A stretch of DNA of 64,000 nt, taken from NCBI RefSeq assembly GCF_020215645.1, contig NZ_CP084058.1, positions 7,502,001 through 7,566,000 on the forward strand. The letters are read 5' to 3'. The stretch's first letter is position 1. Each line of letters starts with the position of its first letter. Positions 50,773 to 59,197 of the stretch are shown piece after piece. The translations under genes were made by a program, and so were the position numbers. The notes under the pieces were generated by a model. It searched no databases and was not told where the DNA came from. It worked only from the letters and a program-made list of their open reading frames with translations. The stretch comes from Nonomuraea gerenzanensis. Lineage in GTDB: Bacteria > Actinomycetota > Actinomycetes > Streptosporangiales > Streptosporangiaceae.

Positions 50773-51855
50773 ATGAAGCGGTGGATCGGCGTCATTCTGG
50801 CGGCGGTTCTGGCCGGGGTGGCGGTGGTCGCCGTCGTCACCGGCAATCAGGGGGACGACGGGCCGGACGTGGCCGTGGTGCGGGGGGTCATCGGGTCGGA
50901 GAAGAAGCCGTTCTTCGACGACCAGCGCGTCAAGGCGGCCTTCGCCAGGCACGGGCTGCGCGTGGAGGTGGACACCGCCGGGTCCCGGCAGATCGTCACG
51001 GACGTGGACCTGAGCCGGTACGCCTTCGCCTTCCCCTCCAGCGTTCCGGCCGCCGAGCGGATCAAGCGCGACCGCGGCGCCACGGTCACCTACTCGCCGT
51101 TCTACTCGCCGATGGCGGTGGCCACGTTCGAGCCGATCGCGGCGCTGCTGACGAAGGCCGGCGTGCTGAGCGATTCCGGCAAAGGCCACCAAACTCTCGA
51201 CATCAAGAAATATCTAGACCTAGTAGCCAAAGGCACCCGTTGGGACGAAATTCCGGATAATTCGGCTTATAAGACGCGCAAGCGGGTGCTGCTGACGACG
51301 ACCGACATCCGCACCTCCAACTCCGCCGCCATGTACCTGTCGGTGATCGGTTACGTGGCCAACGGCGAGGACGTCATCACCTCCGACGCCCAGATCGCCC
51401 GGATCGCGCCCGTCCTCGCGCCGGCCGTGCTCGACCAGGGCTTCTCCGAGTCCACCAGCGAGGCCTCGTTCGACGACTACCTGGCGCTGGGCGCGGGCAA
51501 GACGCCGATGCTGGTCGTCTACGAGGCGCAGTACCTGGCGCACGTCTTCGCCGGCGACGGCGCGATCAAGCCGGACATGCGGCTGGTCTACCCCTCGCCG
51601 ACCGTGCTGAGCAAGCACACCCTCGTCCCCCTGTCGGGAGACGGCGGCCGGGTCGGCGAGCTGCTCACCCAGGATCCCGAGCTGCAGTCCCTGGCCGCCC
51701 GCTACGGCTTCCGCACCACCGATCCGCAGGCGTTCGCCGGCCTCGTCGCCAGGACGAAGGCGCCGGCCGCCGCCGACCTGGTGGACGTCGTCGAGCCGCC
51801 CACGTACGAGCGGCTGGACCGGCTCATCACCACCATCGACGCCGCACGTCCCTAG
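50773..51855 (+). CDS. Extracellular solute-binding-like protein of a TelA cluster
   Basis: 360 residues. One N-terminal membrane helix/signal anchor (about 4-22) and a periplasmic-binding-protein-like body: DVAVVRGVIGSEKKPFF, YAFAFPSSVPAAERIK, TDIRTSNSAAMYLSVIGYVA and MLVVYEAQYLAHVF. There is no lipobox Cys. A patch at about codons 137-168 uses rare AT-rich codons (two CTA, GTA, AAA, AAT, TAT) unlike the rest of the gene. First gene of a four-gene operon with TelA; 16 bases separate the two. The ligand is unknown. Confidence 0.83.
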   Translation: MKRWIGVILAAVLAGVAVVAVVTGNQGDDGPDVAVVRGVIGSEKKPFFDDQRVKAAFARHGLRVEVDTAGSRQIVTDVDLSRYAFAFPSSVPAAERIKRDRGATVTYSPFYSPMAVATFEPIAALLTKAGVLSDSGKGHQTLDIKKYLDLVAKGTRWDEIPDNSAYKTRKRVLLTTTDIRTSNSAAMYLSVIGYVANGEDVITSDAQIARIAPVLAPAVLDQGFSESTSEASFDDYLALGAGKTPMLVVYEAQYLAHVFAGDGAIKPDMRLVYPSPTVLSKHTLVPLSGDGGRVGELLTQDPELQSLAARYGFRTTDPQAFAGLVARTKAPAAADLVDVVEPPTYERLDRLITTIDAARP

Positions 51856-51871
51856 CAAGGAGATCCCGCAC

Positions 51872-53014
51872 GTGTCCGATCTGGTGCTCACGCCGCCCGC
51901 GCCGGTCACCCCGGTACCGGCCGAGACGGCGGCCACCATGCTGCCGATGTCCGACGAGCGCGCGGCGGAGCTGACCGCCAGGGCGCGCGAGTTCGCCGGC
52001 GAGCTGAGCGGGATCGACCCGCGCTCGCCGGACTTCTCCCGCAAGGTGCACGACATCTCCACGATGGGCGACACCGAGATCAGGTCCGCCTCGCAGGTGG
52101 CCAACCGCATGCTGAAGCGGCCGGTCGCGGCTCTCGGCGCGGCCCGGGGCGAGGGCTCCGACGCCCAGGCCAGGGTGGCGAGCGGGCTGGTGTCGCTGCG
52201 CCGTACCGTGGTGGACCTGGACCCGAAGCAGGCGGCGAGCGGGCCGCGCAGGCTGCTCGGGCTCATCCCGTTCGGCGACCGGCTGCGCGACTACTTCGCC
52301 AGGTTCCACTCCGCGCAGAAACACCTCGACGACATCATCCGCGCGCTGAAGTCCGGCCAGGACGAGCTGCTGCGCGACAACGCCGCCATCGAGGGCGAGA
52401 AGGCGAACCTGTGGGAGGCGATGACGCGGCTGCAGGAGTACGCGGTCCTGGCCAAGGCGATGGACGCCGCCCTGGAGGAGCGCATCGCGGCGGCGGACGA
52501 GACGCGGGCCACGGCGCTGCGCTCGGACGCGCTGTTCGCCGTCCGCCAGAAGCACCAGGACCTGCTCACCCAGCTCGCCGTCTCCGCCCAGGGCTACCTG
52601 GCCCTGGACCTGGTCCGCAAGAACAACCTGGAGCTCAGCAAGGGCGTGGACCGCGCCACCACGACCACGGTCGCCGCCCTGCGCACCGCGGTGACGGTGG
52701 CGCAGGCGCTGGCGAACCAGAAGCTGGTGCTCGACCAGATCACCGCGCTGAACGCGACGACCGGCGACCTCATCCTGGCCACCAGCGAGATGCTGCGCAC
52801 CCAGGCCGGCGCCATCCAGAACCAGGCCGCCGCCACGACGGTGGACCTGGACACGCTGCGCCAGGCGTTCGACAACGTCTACGCCACGATGGACCTGATC
52901 GACTCCTTCCGCGCCAAGGCCGTGGACAACATGGCGGTCACGGTGGACAGCCTGTCGTCGGAGCTGGAGCACGCCAGGACCTACCTGGACCGCGCCAAGG
53001 AGACCCCGGCATGA
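51872..53014 (+). CDS. TelA-family (toxic anion resistance) protein
   Basis: 380 residues from GTG 51872 with AAGGAG upstream. Almost entirely helical, with the TelA pattern: DPRSPDFSRKVHDISTMGDTEIRSASQVANRML, GLIPFGDRLRDYFARFHSAQ, and long coiled-coil helices (about 150-330) ending EHARTYLDRAK. TelA proteins are linked to tellurite resistance and envelope stress; mechanism unknown. Between a solute-binding-like gene and a vWA/SBP fusion, as in other actinomycetes. Confidence 0.92.
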   Translation: MSDLVLTPPAPVTPVPAETAATMLPMSDERAAELTARAREFAGELSGIDPRSPDFSRKVHDISTMGDTEIRSASQVANRMLKRPVAALGAARGEGSDAQARVASGLVSLRRTVVDLDPKQAASGPRRLLGLIPFGDRLRDYFARFHSAQKHLDDIIRALKSGQDELLRDNAAIEGEKANLWEAMTRLQEYAVLAKAMDAALEERIAAADETRATALRSDALFAVRQKHQDLLTQLAVSAQGYLALDLVRKNNLELSKGVDRATTTTVAALRTAVTVAQALANQKLVLDQITALNATTGDLILATSEMLRTQAGAIQNQAAATTVDLDTLRQAFDNVYATMDLIDSFRAKAVDNMAVTVDSLSSELEHARTYLDRAKETPA

Positions 53015-54612
53015 GGCGCCTGCCCGGAACGGCGCCGGCGGCCCGCATGAGGCGGCGGCTCGTGGCGGCCCTCGTCCCCGCCGCTCTGCTGCTCGTGACG
53101 GCCGCCTGCGGCGCGGCCGGCCCCGGGGAACTCACCGACGGCCCCGACGTGCTGCGCGTCCTGGCCGGCAGCGAGATCAAGGACCTGGAGCCCCTCCTCT
53201 CGCGGGCCGCGAGCGAGGCAGGCGTCCGGGTGAAGCTCACCTACACCGGCACGCTCGACGGCGCCGACCAGGTGGCGGGCGGCCGCGCCGACGGCACGCT
53301 GGACGCCACCTGGTTCTCCTCCAACCGCTACCTGTCGCTGATCGACGGCGCCCAGGCCAAGCTGGCCACCCAGACCAAGATCATGGTCTCGCCCGTCGTG
53401 CTCGGCCTCAAGCCCGCCAAGGCCGCCGAGCTGGGCTGGAACGGCAAGCAGGTCACCTGGGCCGACATCGCCGAGGCCGCCAGGGACGGCAGGTTCAGCT
53501 TCGGCATGAGCAACCCGGCCTCCTCCAACTCCGGCTTCTCCGCCCTGGTCGGCGTGGCCGCCGCGCTGTCGGACGCCGACGGGGCGCTCAGCGCCGAGCA
53601 GGTCGCCTCGGTGACACCCCGGCTGAAGGACTTCTTCTCCGCGCAGCGGCTGACGGCCGGCTCGTCGGGCTGGCTGGCCGACGCCTACGCCCGCGACCCG
53701 AGCGTGGACGGCATGGTCAACTACGAGTCGGTGCTGCTGGGCGCCCGCGAGCCCCTCACGCTCGTCTACCCCGGCGACGGCGTGGTCAGCGCCGACTACC
53801 CGCTCACGCTGCTGGCCTCCGCCCCGGAGGAGAAGAAGATCCTGTACGGCAAGCTCGCCGCCTGGCTGCGCACCCCCGCCGTGCAGCAGGAGATCATGAC
53901 GGGGACCCACCGCCGGCCGATCGCGGGCGATGTCCCGCTGGATGCCAGGTTCGGCGGCACGCAGCTGATCGAGCTGCCCTTCCCCAACCGGCGCAGCACC
54001 GCCGACGAGCTGATCGCCACCTATCTCCACCAGGTGCGCGTCCCGGCGCAGGCCACGTTCGTGCTGGACACGTCCGGCTCGATGAAGGGCGGCAGGATCG
54101 ACGCGCTGCGGCAGGCGCTGGTGGCGCTGACCGGCGCGGACACCTCCGCCTCCGGCGTCTTCACCCGCTTCAGCAACCGCGAGACCGTCACGATGATCCC
54201 CTTCAGCGGCTCGCCGCGGCAGCCGGTGCCGTTCACCGTCCCGGAGCGGAATCCCGAGAGCGTGCTCACCGAGATCAGGACCTTCGCCGAGAGCCTGACG
54301 GCCGACGGCGGCACCGCGATCTACGACAGCCTCAGGTCCGCCTACGACCGTCCGGTGCAGCCGGGCCACTACGGCTCGATCGTGCTCATGACCGACGGGG
54401 AGAACACCGACGGCTCCGGCTACAGCGCCTTCGAGAGCCACTACCGGTCGCTGCCCGAGGACAGGCGGCGGGTGCCGACGTTCGTGGTGCTGTTCGGCGA
54501 CAGCGACGTCGAGGAGATGCGCCAGGTGGCCGAGCTGACCGGCGGCGCCGTGTTCGACGCCCGCCAGACCTCGCTGACCAGCGCGTTTAAGGAGATCCGT
54601 GGCTATCAGTGA
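53011..54612 (+). CDS. Lipoprotein with solute-binding and von Willebrand A domains
   Basis: 533 residues. A basic start and lipobox LLLVTAACGA (Cys near residue 31) anchor it outside the membrane. A type-2 binding-protein domain (about 45-320, VLRVLAGSEIKDLEPLL, MSNPASSNSGFSALVG) is fused to a vWA domain (about 345-530) with an intact MIDAS DTSGSMKGG near residue 353 and LMTDGENTDGSG near 455. It probably senses or binds a ligand and interacts metal-dependently with a partner. ATG 53011 overlaps the TelA stop. Confidence 0.93.
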   Translation: MRRLPGTAPAARMRRRLVAALVPAALLLVTAACGAAGPGELTDGPDVLRVLAGSEIKDLEPLLSRAASEAGVRVKLTYTGTLDGADQVAGGRADGTLDATWFSSNRYLSLIDGAQAKLATQTKIMVSPVVLGLKPAKAAELGWNGKQVTWADIAEAARDGRFSFGMSNPASSNSGFSALVGVAAALSDADGALSAEQVASVTPRLKDFFSAQRLTAGSSGWLADAYARDPSVDGMVNYESVLLGAREPLTLVYPGDGVVSADYPLTLLASAPEEKKILYGKLAAWLRTPAVQQEIMTGTHRRPIAGDVPLDARFGGTQLIELPFPNRRSTADELIATYLHQVRVPAQATFVLDTSGSMKGGRIDALRQALVALTGADTSASGVFTRFSNRETVTMIPFSGSPRQPVPFTVPERNPESVLTEIRTFAESLTADGGTAIYDSLRSAYDRPVQPGHYGSIVLMTDGENTDGSGYSAFESHYRSLPEDRRRVPTFVVLFGDSDVEEMRQVAELTGGAVFDARQTSLTSAFKEIRGYQ

Positions 54613-55219
54613 GCGGGCCCTGCGGTATCTGGGCTCGACCAGGAACATCGTCGGCTGCTGCCTGGCGCTGCTCGGCCTGGTGGCGCACTTCCTGGGGCTG
54701 GCGGGCGCGTACTGGCCGGTCGTCGCAGCCGCGCTGTACGGGGCGGGCGCGCTGCTCACCCCGCCCGACCGGGTCCGGCTGACGATCTCGCACGCCGAGG
54801 TGGAGACGCGGGCGCTGCGGGCGGACCTGGACGGGCTGCTGCGCCGCGTCGACGGGCGCTTCCCCGACGACGTACGGGCCGCCGTGGGCCGGCTGGCCGG
54901 GGTCATCGGCGGCGTGCTGACCAGGGCCGAGCAGCTCACCGCCTCCCCCGATCAGCTCCACGTCGTCTCCCAGACCATCCGCCGCTACCTGCCCGCCAGC
55001 CTGGAGGCGTACGCGAACCTGCCCCGCCGCTACGCCCTGACCCGGCGGGCCGGGCGGGAGCGCAGCGCGCACGAGGAGCTGCTGGAGCAGCTCGCCCTGC
55101 TCGACGCCCAGCTGGGCAAGGTCGCCGAGGCGATCCACCGGGGCGACGAGCAGGCGCTGCGCGACCAGGGCCGGTTCCTGCGGGACCGGTTCGGCGGGTC
55201 GGAGCTGGATCTGGGTTAG
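54599..55219 (+). CDS. Membrane protein of the TelA operon, possibly XpaC-like
   Basis: 206 residues from GTG 54599 (AAGGAGATCC), overlapping the vWA gene by 14 bases. Two N-terminal membrane helices (about 14-50) are followed by a helical cytosolic domain with EVETRALRADLDGLLRRVDG and a coiled-coil-like C-terminus (EELLEQLALLDAQLGKVAEA). XpaC-type proteins often accompany TelA and have this layout, but the match is by context more than sequence. Ends in a TTAG shared with the convergent gene. Confidence 0.78.
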   Translation: MAISERALRYLGSTRNIVGCCLALLGLVAHFLGLAGAYWPVVAAALYGAGALLTPPDRVRLTISHAEVETRALRADLDGLLRRVDGRFPDDVRAAVGRLAGVIGGVLTRAEQLTASPDQLHVVSQTIRRYLPASLEAYANLPRRYALTRRAGRERSAHEELLEQLALLDAQLGKVAEAIHRGDEQALRDQGRFLRDRFGGSELDLG

Positions 55220-55722
55220 CAGTTGCGGACGTACCAGACCGGCGACCAGTTCACCGGATGCACCGTGGGGTGATCGGGCGTGTAGGTGGCGAGGGGGGTC
55301 AGATTCTGGTCGTAGAGCGTGGACACCACATTGCCCGTCTGGTTGTTGAGAATCTCGCCGTCGCCCTCCCAGTTGGACAATGCGTACCGGGCGCAGGCAT
55401 ACAGGTCGAACGCCTTCCAGTTACCGGTCGTGTAATCCCAGACGCCCGTGCAGAAATATCCGGGGTCGCAGATCCAGGGGTCGCCCGGATTGGCGTGGTA
55501 CGTCCTGGCGGCGGCAGGTGAGATCCCGGGGGAGACCGCCGCCGCGACCCGCGCCTGCGCGTCCGCCGGCGCCGGCGGGAAGGTCGCCGGGCCGGCGGAA
55601 ACCGCCGCCTGGGCAGGGGTGGTGGAGATCAGTGCCCCGGCCAGAGCCACGACCAGCGCGGCGAGCAAGGCGAAGGCCCACGCCGCCGTGCGGCGCCCGG
55701 TGTTCCCGTGCGTCACGTCCAT
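55216..55722 (-). CDS. Secreted Cys-containing small protein, possibly peptidase-inhibitor I36-like
   Basis: 168 residues. A long basic signal peptide ends at TTPAQA (near residue 39), followed by a Pro/Ala-rich segment and a C-terminal domain with four Cys: WICDPGYFCTG, LYACARYALSNWEGDG and a final VWYVRNC. The PGYFC pattern and Tyr/Trp richness recall the I36 inhibitor group, but I cannot confirm this. ATG 55722 follows GGAAGGAA. Confidence 0.72.
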   Translation of the reverse strand: MDVTHGNTGRRTAAWAFALLAALVVALAGALISTTPAQAAVSAGPATFPPAPADAQARVAAAVSPGISPAAARTYHANPGDPWICDPGYFCTGVWDYTTGNWKAFDLYACARYALSNWEGDGEILNNQTGNVVSTLYDQNLTPLATYTPDHPTVHPVNWSPVWYVRNC

Positions 55723-55787
55723 TGACGTTTCTTCCTTCCATGTCATTCCCCGCGGCCGGAAATGCCTTTTCCGGCCCGGTCCCGTCC

Positions 55788-55811
55788 CTGTTGACGGGCA
55801 CTTGTCAACAG
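55788..55811. promoter_or_regulatory. Perfect inverted repeat CTGTTGAC-N8-GTCAACAG
   Basis: 8-bp arms at 55788-55795 and 55804-55811 in the divergent region between the secreted-protein gene and the winged-helix regulator. Each arm contains a TTGAC -35-like core on one strand, so bound protein could block both promoters. Confidence 0.65.
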
Positions 55812-55840
55812 ACTGGACCACGCGCCGAAAACGGGGCATC

Positions 55841-55864
55841 GTGTTTCGGGGTGCGCCGAAACAC
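55841..55864. promoter_or_regulatory. Perfect inverted repeat GTGTTTCGG-N6-CCGAAACAC
   Basis: 9-bp arms at 55841-55849 and 55856-55864, 46 bases before the winged-helix regulator gene at 55911. A partial arm CCGAAAACGG lies at 55825. Likely the regulator's own operator. Confidence 0.68.
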
Positions 55865-55910
55865 TGAGGCGGGCGCAGGGGGCACGACCATCGCGGGGGG
55901 CTACGCGCCG

Positions 55911-56891
55911 ATGACTTTACGCATTCATCTTTCCGGGGAAGATCTGGCCCGGGTCCGGGTGGCTCCGGCGGCCGATCCTCTGTGGGAGGTGCTGCTCAGC
56001 CTTCACCTGCTGGGCAGACGCCAGGGCATCGCGATGTTCGGCGGCTGGCGCAAGCAGGCACGGCAGGCGCTCGCCCCCGACCTGCGGCTGCTGTTCGCAC
56101 TCGCCCCGCCCTGGGGGTACTCGGCGGACTTCCTCACTCCGCCCGGCGCGCCCGGCGACATCGACTCCGCCGTGGAGATGGTGCTCGCCACGCCACGACG
56201 GCGGCTGCGCGGCGACATCGGGCAACTGGCGGGCCGCTCCACCCCCGATCTGGCCGACCTCGGCCACGGACGGCTGCCGGCGCTGCGGCGGCTCGGCACG
56301 AGCATGAGGAGTTACCACCGCCACGCCGTCGCCCCGTACTGGAGCTCGGTCGACACCGCGGTGCGCGCGGAGCGGGCCAGGCTGGCGCGCGAGTTCCTCG
56401 GAGGCGGAGCCGAAGCGGCACTCGCGGCGCTGCGGCCGTTCGCGCTCTGGCAGCCACCGGTGCTGTCCCTGCCGCTGCACCCCGCCGACCGGGACGTCCA
56501 CCTGGACGGCCGCGGCCTGGTGCTGATCCCGTCGTTCTTCTGCTACCGCGCCCCCACCACGCTGCAGGACCCCACCGGCCCGCAGGTGCTCGTCTACCCG
56601 GTCAGGCACGACCCGGCCTGGCTCACCCACGACCCGGCGCAGCCGTCACGCGCGCTGCGCAGGCTCCTGGGCGGCACCCGGGCGAGCGTGCTGGCGGCGG
56701 TGGCCGACGCCCCGGCCACCACCACCGGCCTGGCCCGCCGCACCGGCATCTCCCCGGCCTCCGCCAGCGAGCACGCCAGAACCCTGCAGAACGCCGGCCT
56801 GCTCACCGCCAGCCGCCAGGGCAACCGCGTCTACCACGTCCTGACGGAGCTGGGCGCCCGCCTGCTGCGCGGCTCGGCGCCCTCGGACTAG
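55911..56891 (+). CDS. ArsR-type winged-helix transcriptional regulator (DUF5937-like)
   Basis: 326 residues. A long N-terminal domain (1-240), starting MTLRIHLSGEDLARVRVAP and including LVLIPSFFCYRAPTT, precedes a C-terminal winged helix (about 245-320): LLGGTRASVLAAVADAPATT, ISPASASEHARTLQNAGLL, RQGNRVYHVLTELG. This layout is common in actinomycete ArsR-like regulators without metal sites. Two perfect inverted repeats lie upstream. Stop overlaps the convergent alpha-galactosidase gene. Confidence 0.88.
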   Translation: MTLRIHLSGEDLARVRVAPAADPLWEVLLSLHLLGRRQGIAMFGGWRKQARQALAPDLRLLFALAPPWGYSADFLTPPGAPGDIDSAVEMVLATPRRRLRGDIGQLAGRSTPDLADLGHGRLPALRRLGTSMRSYHRHAVAPYWSSVDTAVRAERARLAREFLGGGAEAALAALRPFALWQPPVLSLPLHPADRDVHLDGRGLVLIPSFFCYRAPTTLQDPTGPQVLVYPVRHDPAWLTHDPAQPSRALRRLLGGTRASVLAAVADAPATTTGLARRTGISPASASEHARTLQNAGLLTASRQGNRVYHVLTELGARLLRGSAPSD

Positions 56892-58969
56892 CCGCCGACC
56901 CGTTCCAGCTCGATGACCAGCGCCGTCGCGGGCCGCAGCGCGGGCGCGGGCAGTCCCAGCTCGCCCAGCACCGCACCCGTCAGCCGCACGGGCCCCTGAT
57001 CCGGCGCGGCGGCCCACTCCGGCAGCAGCACCCGCTCGGGGACGGGCCCGGCGGCCCGCACCTCGTACACGGCCTCGGGGTCGAGCCCCGGCAGCCGCAG
57101 CGGGGCGGGCGCGATCGCGAGCCTGGAGCTGAGCTGGACGTAGGCGAACACGGCCCGCTCCGGCAGCACCACCCCGTGCAGCAGCTCCGACGGGTCAGGG
57201 TGGTCGGCGCGCACCACCCGCCCGGCGTGCAGCAGCGGCCGCAGCCGCTTGTGCAGCGCGATCCAGGTGGCCAGCTCCTCCAGCTCCTCCTGGCTCGCCG
57301 AGGTCAGGTCCCACTCCACGCCCATGTGCCCGAACAGCGCGGTCGCGGCGCGGAACGCCAGCGGCAGCGCCCGGCCGGTGACGTGGTCGCGCGGCGCGCC
57401 GACGTGGCAGCCGAGCCGCTCCGGCGGCACCAGCAGCCCCGTCCAGCGCTGGATCAGCTGCCGGTCGAGGGCGTCGTTGCTGTCGGAGGTCCACACCCGG
57501 TCGGTGCGGGCCAGGATGCCGTAGTCGACGCGGGCGCCGCCCGACGAGCACGACTCGATCTCCAGCCCGGGGCGGCGGGCGCGCAGCTCGTCCAGCAGCC
57601 GGTAGGTGGCCAGCGTCTGCGCGTGCACGCCCGGCACGCCGTCGTGCACGGGCTCGGCGATGTCGCGGTTGTGGTCCCACTTGATGTAGTCGAGCGCGTA
57701 CTCGCCGACCAGCGTGTCCAGCCGCTCCAGCAGGTACGCGTACGCCTCCGGCCTGGCCAGGTCGAGCACCTGCTGGTGGCGCTGCGGCGGCGGCATCCGC
57801 TCGGCGTGCCCCAGGATCCAGTCGGGGTGCTCGCGGGCCAGGTCGGAGTCGGGGTTGACCATCTCCGGCTCGAACCAGAGGCCGAACTGCATGCCGAGCT
57901 TGCGCACCCGGTCGGCCAGCGGGTGCAGGCCGTCGGGCCAGACGCCCTCGTCCACGTACCAGTCGCCGAGGCCGGCCCGGTCGTGGCGGCGGTGGCGGAA
58001 CCAGCCGTCGTCGAGCACGAACCGCTCGATCCCGGCCGCGGCGGCCTTGTCGGCCAGCTCCAGCAGCCGGTCGAGGCCGTGGTCGAAGTAGGTGGCCTCC
58101 CAGTTGTTCAGCGTGACGGGACGCACGGGCAGCGGGCGGGCCCGCAGGTGGCCGTGCAGCCGTGCGCTCGCCTCGTCCAGCCCGGCTCCGGAGTAGGCGA
58201 AGTACACCCACGGCGTGCTGTACTGCTCGCCCTCGGCCAGCACGACCTCGCCGGGTTCGAGCAGCTCGCCGCCGCCGAGCAGCGCCACGCCCTCGGCCAG
58301 CCGCTCGGCGTAGTGCACGTGGTCGCCGCTCCAGCCGGCGTGCACCGCCCACACCTCGCCGCGGCCGAACCCGAAGCCTTCGGTGCCCGCCACGAGCAGC
58401 CCGGTCGCGTCGTGCCCGGTGCGGCCCCGCCGGTTCTCCCTGGACCACACGCCCTGCCCGAACGCGCCGCGCTGCGGCACCTTCTCCAGCGCCCACCGGC
58501 CGGTGAAGTCGAGCAGCTCACCGGCCCGCGCCGGCACCGGCAGCACGCACACCAGCCCCGCCACCCGGTAGGGGGACGCGGCGGTGTTGGTCACCGTGTG
58601 CCGCGCCCGCACCAGCCCGCCGCCGTCCATGACCAGCTCGCTCACCAGCCGCAGGCCCGCCTTCGCGTCGGCGGCCGTCACGGTCGCCGACCCGCCGGAG
58701 CCCGGCTCGGCCGTCACGTCTATGCCCTCGACCGTCCAGCGCACCGGCCAGTGCTCGCCGTCCCTGCCACCGGACAGGCCGGGGCGGCCGTACCAGCCGT
58801 CACCCTGGGCGGGCAGCAACGGCGGGGCCGGGGCGGCCAGCACCGGCAGCAGGCCGGGCCCTTCGGCGGGCCCGATCCCGGCACCGAAGTGCCGTACCCG
58901 TGGCAGGCCGGGGCCGGAGTCGTCGAGCACCAGCGCGACACCGGCCGCGGAGAGGATCACAGGAGACAA
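56888..58969 (-). CDS. GH36 alpha-galactosidase
   Basis: 693 residues from TTG 58969, which follows AGGAG at six bases; GTG 58960 is an alternative. No signal peptide. A beta-rich N-terminal domain, then the (beta/alpha)8 barrel with FVLDDGWF, LWFEPEMVNPDSDL, the nucleophile Asp in YIKWDHNRD near residue 430, SCSSGGARVD near 470 and the acid/base Asp in VWTSDSNDALDRQ near 496, and a C-terminal beta domain. It hydrolyses alpha-galactosides in the cytosol. No transporter or regulator gene sits beside it except the convergent winged-helix gene. Confidence 0.95.
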   Translation of the reverse strand: MSPVILSAAGVALVLDDSGPGLPRVRHFGAGIGPAEGPGLLPVLAAPAPPLLPAQGDGWYGRPGLSGGRDGEHWPVRWTVEGIDVTAEPGSGGSATVTAADAKAGLRLVSELVMDGGGLVRARHTVTNTAASPYRVAGLVCVLPVPARAGELLDFTGRWALEKVPQRGAFGQGVWSRENRRGRTGHDATGLLVAGTEGFGFGRGEVWAVHAGWSGDHVHYAERLAEGVALLGGGELLEPGEVVLAEGEQYSTPWVYFAYSGAGLDEASARLHGHLRARPLPVRPVTLNNWEATYFDHGLDRLLELADKAAAAGIERFVLDDGWFRHRRHDRAGLGDWYVDEGVWPDGLHPLADRVRKLGMQFGLWFEPEMVNPDSDLAREHPDWILGHAERMPPPQRHQQVLDLARPEAYAYLLERLDTLVGEYALDYIKWDHNRDIAEPVHDGVPGVHAQTLATYRLLDELRARRPGLEIESCSSGGARVDYGILARTDRVWTSDSNDALDRQLIQRWTGLLVPPERLGCHVGAPRDHVTGRALPLAFRAATALFGHMGVEWDLTSASQEELEELATWIALHKRLRPLLHAGRVVRADHPDPSELLHGVVLPERAVFAYVQLSSRLAIAPAPLRLPGLDPEAVYEVRAAGPVPERVLLPEWAAAPDQGPVRLTGAVLGELGLPAPALRPATALVIELERVGG

Positions 58970-59156
58970 GTCGGGCTCCTAACGCAGGGAGGGGGACACC
59001 TGTTCAGCGCTACGACGCTACCTCTCCGGCTTCGGCGGGGGCACGACGAGGCCCCGCCGCAGTTCCTTGCCGGCCCGCCACCTGCGCAGATGAACGGACC
59101 GCGAAGAGATCACCACGCAGCGGAACCACCGCGAGTGGCTTAAATCCCGTCGATCG

Positions 59157-59175
59157 TTTAGGTTAGGCTCACCTA
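59157..59175 (+). promoter_or_regulatory. Iron box (DtxR/IdeR-type operator)
   Basis: TTAGGTTAGGCTCACCTAA matches the 19-bp consensus TTAGGTTAGGCTAACCTAA at 18 of 19 positions. It lies 22 bases before the siderophore-interacting protein start at 59198, so the gene should be repressed when iron is plentiful. Confidence 0.92.
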
Positions 59176-59197
59176 ATCTAGATCGGAGATTTCGGGG

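Noticed and set aside
55982..59143. A 1053-codon plus-strand frame over the regulator and alpha-galactosidase genes
   Set aside because: It spans two real genes on opposite strands and a promoter region; sequence is low-complexity Arg/Gly/Ala/Pro.
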